Shown one piece after another: positions 7,853 through 14,478 of a stretch of DNA of 16,368 bases. Location of the stretch: positions 1 to 16,368 of the forward strand of contig CALFSF010000404.1 in NCBI GenBank assembly GCA_937917025.1, written 5' to 3'. A model generated the notes under the pieces. That model was given only the letters and a program-made list of their open reading frames with translations. It ran no database searches and was not told the origin of the DNA. The translations under genes were made by a program, and so were the position numbers. This DNA comes from an uncultured Paraburkholderia sp. (lineage in GTDB: Bacteria > Pseudomonadota > Gammaproteobacteria > Burkholderiales > Burkholderiaceae). Numbering within the stretch: position 1 is the stretch's first letter; every line of letters starts with the position of its first letter.

Positions 7853-8057
7853 GCGTGACGCGCCAGCCGGGCATGCAGCGGCCCTGCAGATCTTTTAATA
7901 ATCGCCCATAATTCCCGCCGCGACGGAACTGGAAGACGTTCCGCCGCGCAGGAACCTTCTTATCCATTTCCTTGCGACACGGTGCCACAAGCAGCGTGCA
8001 GCGGCGTCTCATTTCGCCGTGCCTGGAAGTTCCTTTCAGTTTGATAACACAACTATC
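7853..8057. other. Divergent intergenic region, glcB side / DUF3311 side
   Basis: No gene is seen. An AT-rich patch around 7888-7912 (TTTTAATAATC, CATAATTCC) could hold promoter elements for either direction. A hairpin CGGAAC/GTTCCG with an 8-base loop lies at 7924-7943. Just before the DUF3311 ATG there is no purine-rich ribosome site; a GATAAC box ten bases upstream could act as -10 of a leaderless transcript. All of these are weak signals. Confidence 0.35.
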
Positions 8058-8255
8058 ATGAGCTCATCCGACCAATCAAGTCGATCCTGGACCAGGGTAC
8101 TCCTGGTGATCCCCTACATCGCGCTGCTCTGGCTGCCGTTCTATAACGACGTGCGGCCGTCGCTGCTCGGTTTTCCGTTCTTCTACTGGTATCAGCTGCT
8201 GTGGGTGCCGGTGACGTCGCTCCTGCTGTATGTCGTCTACAGGAGCGCGAAATGA
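8058..8255 (+). CDS. DUF3311 small membrane protein
   Basis: A 65-residue protein with two hydrophobic helices (~13-32 and ~40-60) and the DUF3311 signature: P-Y-I-A-L-L-W-x-P-F-Y-N, then GFPFFYWYQLLWVP. The family is typically encoded next to sodium:solute symporters and is thought to be an accessory subunit; the mechanism is not established. Its stop overlaps the symporter start (ATGA at 8252-8255), so the two are translationally coupled. The ATG at 8058 is favoured because it fits the family length. A GTG at 8019 would add 13 atypical residues, and neither start has a convincing Shine-Dalgarno sequence. Confidence 0.9.
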   Translation: MSSSDQSSRSWTRVLLVIPYIALLWLPFYNDVRPSLLGFPFFYWYQLLWVPVTSLLLYVVYRSAK

Positions 8256-9745
8256 GCGAACTCAAACCGGTTGATGGCGTGGCGATGGGCGTATTCATTG
8301 CGTTCTTCGCGCTGGTCACGGTGCTCGGCTTCGTCGCCGCGCGCTGGAAACGGGGCGACCTGACGCAGTTGCACGAGTGGGGTCTCGGTGGTCGTCAGTT
8401 CGGGACCGTGATTTCGTGGTTCCTGGTCGGCGGTGACTTCTACACGGCGTACACCGTGATCGCGGTGCCGGCGCTCGTGTATTCGGTCGGCGCATATGGC
8501 TTTTTCGCGCTGCCGTACACGATCGTCGTCTATCCGTTCGTGTTCGCCGTGATGCCGAAGCTCTGGAAGATCGCGCACGCGAAGAACCACATCACCGCGG
8601 CCGATTACGTGCACGGCGAATACGGCGGCAAGCTGCTGCCGGCGGCGATCGCGCTGACAGGCATCATCGCGACGATGCCGTACATCGCGCTGCAACTGGT
8701 CGGCATGCAGGTCGTGATCAAGGGTCTCGGCGTGGAGGGCGAGCTGCCGCTCATCATCGCGTTCGTGATTCTCGCGGTGTACACATATTCGAGCGGCCTG
8801 CGCGCGCCGGCGATGATCGCGTTCGTCAAGGACATCATGATCTATATCGTCGTGATCGCGGCAGTGTGGCTGATTCCGGCGAAGCTCGGCGGCTACGGCG
8901 CGGTGTTCGATTCGGCCGACAGGTTCTTCCAGGCGAAGGGCGGTGCGACCGGCATCATCCTGAAGCCGACGCAGTTCACCGCCTACGCTTCGCTTGCGCT
9001 CGGTTCGGCGCTGGCCGCGTTCATGTATCCGCACACGATGACGGCGGTGCTGTCCTCGTCGTCGGCGAAGACGGTGCGCAAGAACGCGATCTTCCTGCCG
9101 GCGTACACGCTGCTGCTGGGTCTCATCGCATTGCTCGGCTATATGGCGATCGCGGCCGGCATTCACGTGAAGTCGGCTTCCGACGTCGTGCCGGCGCTCT
9201 TCGGCGCGATCTTCCCGTCGTGGTTCGTGGGCTTCGCGGCCGCGGCGATCGCGATCAGCGCACTGGTGCCGGCGGCCATCATGTCGATCGGCGCGGCGAA
9301 TCTCTTCACGCGCAACCTGTGGCGTCCGCTGGTGAATCCGGACATCTCGCCGGCGAAGGAAGCGTCGACTGCGAAGATGGTGTCGCTCGTCGTGAAGTTC
9401 GGCGCGCTGCTTTTCATCGTGTTCCTGCCGACGCAGTACGCGATCGATCTTCAGTTGCTGGGCGGCGTGTGGATTCTGCAGATCTTCCCGGAGATCGTGT
9501 TCACGCTCTACACGCGACGCATGTCGACGGTGGGGCTGCTCGCGGGCTGGCTGGTCGGCATCGTGATCGGGACGGGGCTTGCGACCGTGCAGGGGCTCAA
9601 ACCGGTGTATCCGCTGCATCTCGGCGGCACGACGTGGCCGCTGTACATCGGCCTGATCGCGCTCGTCGCGAATATCGTCGTCACGTTTATCGTGTCGGCG
9701 ATCTCGCCGAAGCGCGCAGCGGTAGGTGCGGTCGCGCGCGGCTGA
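8252..9745 (+). CDS. mctP: Sodium:solute symporter, MctP-like monocarboxylate permease
   Basis: Inner-membrane transporter of 497 residues with about 13 hydrophobic helices, belonging to the solute:sodium symporter family (TC 2.A.21). Helix 2 carries WFLVGGDFYTAYT, a close match in kind to rhizobial MctP, which takes up lactate, pyruvate and alanine. Later markers are FVKDIMIYIVVIAAV, the MYPHTMTAVLSSSSAKTVRKN loop and the AISALVPAAIMSIGAANLFTRN segment. The ATG at 8252 follows AGGAG by seven bases and overlaps the DUF3311 stop. The gene lies divergent to malate synthase G, so the natural substrate may be a C2-C3 acid such as glycolate, lactate, pyruvate or acetate; this is an inference from position. 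Family is certain, substrate is not. Confidence 0.92.
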   Translation: MSELKPVDGVAMGVFIAFFALVTVLGFVAARWKRGDLTQLHEWGLGGRQFGTVISWFLVGGDFYTAYTVIAVPALVYSVGAYGFFALPYTIVVYPFVFAVMPKLWKIAHAKNHITAADYVHGEYGGKLLPAAIALTGIIATMPYIALQLVGMQVVIKGLGVEGELPLIIAFVILAVYTYSSGLRAPAMIAFVKDIMIYIVVIAAVWLIPAKLGGYGAVFDSADRFFQAKGGATGIILKPTQFTAYASLALGSALAAFMYPHTMTAVLSSSSAKTVRKNAIFLPAYTLLLGLIALLGYMAIAAGIHVKSASDVVPALFGAIFPSWFVGFAAAAIAISALVPAAIMSIGAANLFTRNLWRPLVNPDISPAKEASTAKMVSLVVKFGALLFIVFLPTQYAIDLQLLGGVWILQIFPEIVFTLYTRRMSTVGLLAGWLVGIVIGTGLATVQGLKPVYPLHLGGTTWPLYIGLIALVANIVVTFIVSAISPKRAAVGAVARG

Positions 9746-9760
9746 TTCGATGCCGGCGTC

Positions 9761-9782
9761 GATGCGCTGATGCGCTGATGCT
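9761..9782. repeat. Short tandem repeat, unit GATGCGCT
   Basis: Two full copies of GATGCGCT and a partial third (GATGCT) follow the symporter stop codon by 15 bases. It is too short to suggest a function and may be replication slippage. Confidence 0.7.
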
Positions 9783-9785
9783 TCA

Positions 9786-9845
9786 CGGGGGGCCCGCGAT
9801 GGCCGCCCCGCGTTTCCCTGGAAAGCCGGCTCTGCCGGCTTTTCC
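9786..9845 (+). terminator. Double hairpin terminator after the symporter gene
   Basis: First hairpin: 9786-9794 pairs with 9801-9810 (CGGGG and GGCC against GGCC and CCCCG, one bulged G, loop of six). Second hairpin: AAAGCCGGC (9822-9830), loop TCT, GCCGGCTTT (9834-9842), extendable by two pairs and ending in four T. The second is a textbook Rho-independent terminator for the DUF3311-symporter transcript; the first may reinforce it. Confidence 0.85.
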
Positions 9846-9895
9846 GCTTTGTGCGCCCAGTTGCTCGCACTGACACACTGAACCCGGCCAGAGGC

Positions 9896-9930
9896 GGCAA
9901 TTCTTGCAAGCCGGCAGGCAATTTCTGCAA
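9896..9930. repeat. Imperfect direct repeat GGCAATT..TGCAA, period 21
   Basis: GGCAATTCTTGCAA (9896-9909) and GGCAATTTCTGCAA (9917-9930) agree at 12 of 14 positions and start 21 bases apart, two helical turns. They lie between two convergent terminators, away from any start codon. A protein-binding site is possible but unsupported otherwise. Confidence 0.5.
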
Positions 9931-10016
9931 CCCGCGATCATCACGCGGCGGCAATGCGAGCCGACGTGTGCCGATCCGGACGCGGCGCGGCGGGGCGCGC
10001 GATCTCCCGCAGCAAT

Positions 10017-10063
10017 AAAAAAACGGACCGCGCACCACTGCGCAGGCAGTGACGCGCGATCCG
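10017..10063 (-). terminator. Intrinsic terminator of the DUF1328 gene (minus strand)
   Basis: Arms 10024-10040 and 10047-10063 enclose a six-base loop. On plus-strand RNA the 17-base stem would have three A·C-type mismatches. On minus-strand RNA the same three positions become G·U pairs, so the stem is unbroken, and it is followed by seven U (A-run 10017-10023). The sequence thus clearly works for the minus strand, 49 bases after the DUF1328 stop. Confidence 0.9.
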
Positions 10064-10111
10064 CTTCGATGGAACGTCGTGGGCGAACCGGGAGACCTCG
10101 AATGCGTCTCC

Positions 10112-10273
10112 CTATCGTCGGATGACGCCCATCAACAGGGTCACGAGGAAGATCACGAGGAAGATGAAGAACAGAACCTTCGCGATTTCAGCCGCGCCAG
10201 CGGCGATCCCACCGAAACCGAAGACGGCGGCGATGATGGCGATGACGAAAAATATTGCAGCATAACGAAGCAT
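10112..10273 (-). CDS. UPF0391/DUF1328 small membrane protein
   Basis: A 53-residue, very hydrophobic peptide (MLRYAAIFFVIAIIAAVFGF, then GGIAAGAAEIAKVLFFIF and a basic GVIRR end), predicted to span the inner membrane twice. This is the standard length and pattern of the YtjA-like DUF1328 family, often noted as stress-linked in proteobacteria; its molecular role is unknown. The start at 10273 is set by GGAGG five bases upstream. A frame open to 10453 would add 60 polar residues absent from the family and is rejected. It stands alone, with its own strong terminator. Confidence 0.93.
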   Translation of the reverse strand: MLRYAAIFFVIAIIAAVFGFGGIAAGAAEIAKVLFFIFLVIFLVTLLMGVIRR

Positions 10274-11041
10274 GAAGGCCTCCACCTGTAACGGGATTGC
10301 CGGATGGGTTGATGTTGTTCGGCTGCGTCGCTTCACGCGTCGGTGAGGGAGCGCCGCACGGAATTCAGCAACTCCCGTGCCCAGACGAGACGCCATTGAA
10401 TTTGCCCCCTCGGCTGTGCGGGCCGTTTTCGAGGAAGCCTGGCGATTATTCAATGACTGTCTCTTTATGAGATCGCGGACCTCATTTCGTCCGTGAAATT
10501 AACGCCGCACGGCCGCCGATAACCGGATTGAATGCCTGCTCATTTCACAACGTGCTAATCAGGGTCATGACTCCCTGAAACCAGGTAATTATTCCTCATC
10601 GTAATGGACAGGAAATAAATAGATCCAAAGACTTCCTTATGGAGTATCGTGCGGCCCATCTCCCGCGATCCAGGTCCAGGAACGCACCGTTGAATGAAAT
10701 CCGTCGTCGGAGCGGAATAAGGTTCATTAGCCGACTTTCAGGGCCGGGCGTATAAACTAAAAATTAAGCACGTTCGTTCGTTTGTTAATGAAATCGGGTT
10801 AACGCGCATAGGGTATACGCCGCACGAGGACTCGGGAGTGACTGGCGATGCTGGATGATAAATGGGGGTGATGAAGGCCGCGACGGCATTTCTGCCTTAT
10901 CGGGCGGGCGTTTGAGAGATATTCGGGGACGTGGTGAAACCGTTTTTCCCTGCCCGAAACGAGTCGCGATGGGGAAGATATTTCCCTGGCGCGCTGTCGC
11001 CCGTTTAGTCCTCGCGTCGTTCGATGAATTTCGGGTGCGTT

Positions 11042-11076
11042 TTGTTGCCCGCTAACGTTTGCGGGAATAATTTTTT
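11042..11076 (+). terminator. Orphan intrinsic terminator, plus strand
   Basis: CCCGC (11048-11052) pairs with GCGGG (11061-11065) around the nearly self-complementary TAACGTTT. Allowing one bulged G (11047), the stem extends outward by five pairs (11042-11046 with 11066-11070, one of them G·U). Six T follow at once (11071-11076), and there is no such run on the other strand. No established gene precedes it on the plus strand. Confidence 0.55.
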
Positions 11077-11187
11077 CAGGGTTGCGGCAAATAAACCGGC
11101 ATAGTTTATTTTCGCAATCGTATTCTTCACAGGATTTCTCTCAAAACTATTATGTGTTTGCGCGAGAGAGCAGTTAGAATGCGGGCC

Positions 11188-11224
11188 GATTCACCTATTC
11201 AGAGTGTTTTGCTTCAGGTGAATC
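11188..11224. repeat. Inverted repeat GATTCACCT / AGGTGAATC upstream of pelA
   Basis: Perfect nine-base arms at 11188-11196 and 11216-11224 separated by 19 bases. A TAGAAT hexamer at 11175-11180 lies directly ahead, so the repeat could be an operator or a 5' hairpin if that hexamer is a -10 element. No good -35 is visible. Confidence 0.45.
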
Positions 11225-11513
11225 CAGCCGGCGATATGGCCTCGATGTCCGGTCGCGGGGCGCTGGCGACTACGTAGTTTGACTCGTGCGGGATCACCAT
11301 CTTCGGATCAGCGGGGCGAAGATACCTGCGCTCAAATTAGAAATTCATCTGAAAAAGCGAATAACGAATCATGTCTGCTGCACATTCTTTTGTTTCCGGC
11401 ACGTTGCCGGTACCCCTTCCTGTCAGAACCTCCCTCGATGCGGTGAAGCACCGCGCCCGGCGCGCGCGCCACGTGGCGTGACGGCGGCGTCGGCTGCGTA
11501 AGCGCGGCCCGGG

Positions 11514-11609
11514 CTTCGTCTGCGGACGAAGGCGAACCCGGCCGCCGGGTTGACACATGACCGGTCGATGCGACCGGCAACACCGTGATCGACGCGCTTC
11601 TCGCGCGTC
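11514..11609 (+). promoter_or_regulatory. Series of four perfect hairpins in the probable pelA leader
   Basis: Four consecutive perfect seven-base-pair hairpins: CTTCGTC-TGCG-GACGAAG (11514-11531), AACCCGG-CCG-CCGGGTT (11535-11551), CCGGTCG-ATG-CGACCGG (11561-11577) and GACGCGC-TTCTC-GCGCGTC (11591-11609). Loops are three to five bases, and the last stem ends 24 bases before the pelA ATG. None is followed by a T-run, so they are not terminators. They would form in the 5' untranslated RNA if transcription starts upstream. They match no riboswitch I can recognise. Confidence 0.55.
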
Positions 11610-11633
11610 CCGCAACCATCGAACGGGAAACGG

Positions 11634-14477
11634 ATGTCTAGAACCACGACGCCATCTGGCAGCGTTGCAGGATTGAATTCGTCGAAGGCCACGCGCAGGA
11701 CCGGCTGGAACGACTGGGCCCGCACGCTGGCTACGCTCGCGATTGGCGCGATGCCGTGGGTGGCCGCGCCTGCCGCCACGCCCAGTGCCGCCGGCAACGC
11801 CGTGGCAGCCGCGCGAAGCGGCGCACCGGATACGCCGGTCGGGCGCGCGGCAACGCGCGCCGCCGCGCCGCTCAATCTCGCTTTCTTCTACGGCGCGAAC
11901 GTGCCCGTCGATCTGTTGCAGGCGTTCGACGCCGTGGTGCTCGACCCGGCGCATGGCTTCGACCCGTCCGCTCATCCGCTCGCGCATACCGTGTGGCTTG
12001 CCCGCACGGACGGTGCCGCAACCGCCTCGGCCGCCGACTTCGTCGCGCAGCAGATCGAGCCGTTGTGGGCGCGCGGCTATCGCGGCTTCCTGCTGGAGAC
12101 GCCGGTTGCGATCGCCGCGATCGATGCCATTCACGCCGCGCATCCCGACGCGCGCCTCGTCGTCGGCGGCCCGAATGCGTTGCAGGCTGCCCAGCCGCAC
12201 GCCGGGGCGCTGTACGCGGTCGTGGGCGACCCGCTCGTGCGCGGTCTCGATGAAACCGGCATGCAACCGGCCGACGTGCCCGACGCGCTGCGCGAAAGCC
12301 GCGTGGCGGCCGCCCGCGCGTTCACGCAGCAGACCGGCGTGCCGGTGGTCTCGCTCGAATACTGCGATGGAAACGACCGCGATTGCGCGCGTGCGACCGC
12401 GGCGAAAGTGGTCGCCGCCGGCGTGGTGCCGTATGTGACGGATGCCGCGCGCGACGTCGTCGGCATCGGCGCGATCGAAGTGCTGCCGCGCAAGATTCTC
12501 GTGCTGCAGGACCGGGACACAAAGGAGCCGCTCGACGGCACCGCCGGCGTGCGCGATCTCGCGATGCCGCTCAACTATCTCGGCTACGACGTCGAGTACG
12601 CGGACTTCGATTCCGCGCTGCCTTCCGGCATCACGCCGGACCGCTATGCGGGCGTTGTCGCGTGGTTTCAGCGTGACGCGGTGCCCGATGCGGAGCAGTT
12701 GCGCCGCTGGGTCGCGGGCCGCATCGCCGATCACGTGCCGGTCGTGTTTCTCGGCCAGTTCGGTTTCGACGCCGCGGAAGACGGCGGCGCCGCGCTCGAT
12801 CTCGAAGCCGTGCCGGGTACGCCGGCGGCGCCGGTGAGCATCGTCTCGCGGGACCCGATGGTCGGTTTCGAAACGAATCCGAAGCCCGATGCGCGCGATC
12901 TGCTCGGCGTGCGCGTCGGCTCGAAGAGCCGCTCGCTGCTGCGCGTGTCGGCCAACGGCGAACTGCTCGACCAGGTCGCGATCACGCCGTGGGGCGGCTT
13001 CGCGTTGAGCCCGTACACGGTGGAATCGCTCATCGGCGTCGACCAGGAGCGCTGGGCGATCGAGCCGATCAAATTTCTCACGGCCGCGCTGCGTCTGCAG
13101 ACGATGCCGTCACCGAGCGTGACGACCGAAAACGGCCGGCGTCTTTTCATGACCCACGTGGACGGCGACGGCTTCGCGTCGCGCGCCGAATTCCCCGGCG
13201 CCGACTTTTCGGGCGAAGCGCTCTACCAGCAGATCTTCACGCGCTACAAGGTGCCGATGACGCTCTCCGTGATCGAGGGCGAAGTCGGCATGAAGGGCCT
13301 GCATCCGGATATCTCGCCGCGTCTCGAGGAAATCGCACGCAAGATGTTTGCGCTGCCGTACGTCGAGATCGGCACGCACACGTATTCGCATCCGTTCGAA
13401 TGGGACAACGTCGACGACAAGGGTGAGCGGCGCGTCGACCGTGGCGGCGGCGATGCGGCGTTCTCGCTGAACATTCCTGGCTACACATTCAACATCGACC
13501 GCGAAATCACGGGTTCGATCGACTACATCAACGAGCGCCTCGCGCCGCCGGGCAAGAAAACGGTGGTGCTGCAATGGTCGGGCGACTGCCAGCCGCCGGG
13601 CATCGTGGTGCGCAAGGTGTATGACGCGGGCGTCTTCAACATCAACGGCGGCGACACGGTCATCACGAAGACGGACAACAGCTGGACCAACATCGCGCCG
13701 ATCGGGGTGGACAAGGGGCCGGGCGCGTATCAGGTCTACGCGCCGAACCAGGATGAAAACGTCTACACGAACGAATGGCTCGGACCGTTCTACGGTTTCA
13801 CGCGCGTGCTCGAAACCTTCGACATGACCGACAAACCGCGCCGTTTCAAGCCGATCGATGTCTACTACCACATGTACAGCGGCACCAAGGTCGCTTCGCT
13901 GCACGCGCTGGACCAGATTTTCTCGACGGTGCTGAAGCAACCGGTGCTGCCGGTGCATGTCACCGACTACATCCGCAAGGTGCTCGACTGGCGCTCGTTC
14001 GCCGTGGCGCGCGGCGTGGGAAGCAATGGCGCCGACTGGGTCGTGCGGGGCGACGGCGAGGTGCGCGAGCTGCACTGGCCGCGCACGCAGGCGCCGGTGC
14101 TCGACGCTTCCTCGGGCGTGACGGGCTTCGCGCCCGGTCCGGACGGCACGTATATCCATATCGACGACGGCAGCGCGCGGGTTTCGTTCGACGCTGCAAC
14201 GGCAGCGGGCAACGCCCCCAACGCGACACTGCCGTACATCGCCGAGGCGAACGGTTTCGTGCGCCGCTTCGAGCGCACGCCGGACGGCATGCGCTTCGAC
14301 TTCGGCGGTTACTACCAGCCGTTCGTGAAGCTCGCGAATGCGCAGACGTGCCGCGTGAGCGTCGACGGTCGCGCGGTGGCGGCGCGCCGCGACGGCAACA
14401 CGTTGCGTTTCGACACGCCGGGCGTGGCCGGCGCGGCGGTGAACTACCAGACAGTCGAGGTCGCCTGTGGCCGCTAA
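11634..14477 (+). CDS. pelA: PelA, Pel exopolysaccharide deacetylase / hydrolase-like protein
   Basis: Secreted or periplasmic protein that N-deacetylates the Pel polysaccharide. It has 947 residues, against about 948 in Pseudomonas aeruginosa. A hydrophobic stretch at ~31-48 after basic residues is a plausible signal peptide. Residues ~78-280 correspond to the glycoside-hydrolase TIM-barrel domain, ~283-400 to a Rossmann-like domain (PRKILVLQD to RYAGVVAWF), ~500-780 to the polysaccharide deacetylase, and the rest to a beta-rich C-terminus. Deacetylase metal/catalytic residues are intact: D510 and D512 (THVDGDGF), H582 and H586 (GTHTYSH), with the same D-to-H spacing as D530-H600 in P. aeruginosa. 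The hydrolase acids look altered (E155, D199). ATG 11634 is the only start after an in-frame TGA near 11586; its ribosome site (GGGAAA) is weak. pelB follows after one base. Confidence 0.93.
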   Translation: MSRTTTPSGSVAGLNSSKATRRTGWNDWARTLATLAIGAMPWVAAPAATPSAAGNAVAAARSGAPDTPVGRAATRAAAPLNLAFFYGANVPVDLLQAFDAVVLDPAHGFDPSAHPLAHTVWLARTDGAATASAADFVAQQIEPLWARGYRGFLLETPVAIAAIDAIHAAHPDARLVVGGPNALQAAQPHAGALYAVVGDPLVRGLDETGMQPADVPDALRESRVAAARAFTQQTGVPVVSLEYCDGNDRDCARATAAKVVAAGVVPYVTDAARDVVGIGAIEVLPRKILVLQDRDTKEPLDGTAGVRDLAMPLNYLGYDVEYADFDSALPSGITPDRYAGVVAWFQRDAVPDAEQLRRWVAGRIADHVPVVFLGQFGFDAAEDGGAALDLEAVPGTPAAPVSIVSRDPMVGFETNPKPDARDLLGVRVGSKSRSLLRVSANGELLDQVAITPWGGFALSPYTVESLIGVDQERWAIEPIKFLTAALRLQTMPSPSVTTENGRRLFMTHVDGDGFASRAEFPGADFSGEALYQQIFTRYKVPMTLSVIEGEVGMKGLHPDISPRLEEIARKMFALPYVEIGTHTYSHPFEWDNVDDKGERRVDRGGGDAAFSLNIPGYTFNIDREITGSIDYINERLAPPGKKTVVLQWSGDCQPPGIVVRKVYDAGVFNINGGDTVITKTDNSWTNIAPIGVDKGPGAYQVYAPNQDENVYTNEWLGPFYGFTRVLETFDMTDKPRRFKPIDVYYHMYSGTKVASLHALDQIFSTVLKQPVLPVHVTDYIRKVLDWRSFAVARGVGSNGADWVVRGDGEVRELHWPRTQAPVLDASSGVTGFAPGPDGTYIHIDDGSARVSFDAATAAGNAPNATLPYIAEANGFVRRFERTPDGMRFDFGGYYQPFVKLANAQTCRVSVDGRAVAARRDGNTLRFDTPGVAGAAVNYQTVEVACGR

Positions 14478-14478
14478 C

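Larger units (their letters stand above)
10274..11633. other. Long region without a recognised gene between DUF1328 and pelA
   Basis: About 1.36 kb in which no reading frame shows codon bias like the neighbours. From roughly 10440 to 11400 the DNA is markedly AT-rich (for example around 11101-11160, about one third G+C), against the GC-rich genes on both sides. The last 250 bases before pelA return to high GC. Contents: possible promoter material for DUF1328 (10274-10500), a TATAAA box at 10751-10756, the run CGTTCGTTCGTTTGTT at 10771-10786, an intrinsic terminator at 11042-11076, an inverted repeat at 11188-11224 and the hairpin series at 11514-11609. It likely contains the pel promoter and possibly a small RNA. 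Confidence 0.6.

Noticed and set aside
5844..7898. 684-codon plus-strand frame opposite glcB
   Set aside because: Antisense of malate synthase G, whose catalytic residues are all in place on the minus strand.
7743..8012. 89-codon minus-strand frame beginning MRRRC
   Set aside because: It runs through the glcG remnant in a different frame and is Arg/Pro-rich without family features. An internal start (MDKKVPARR) has AAGGAA ahead of it, but I see no other support.
10855..11055. 66-codon plus-strand frame as a protein gene
   Set aside because: Codon use is unlike the neighbours, no ribosome site is clear, no family is recognised and its stop codon lies inside a terminator; kept only as a small-RNA lead.
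10800..11100. c-di-GMP riboswitch ahead of pelA
   Set aside because: I looked for the conserved GEMM core and paired helices and found none.
11550..11555. Consensus TTGACA that might be a pelA -35 box
   Set aside because: No -10 like sequence lies 16-18 bases downstream (GC-rich ACCGGC), and it overlaps the second hairpin stem.
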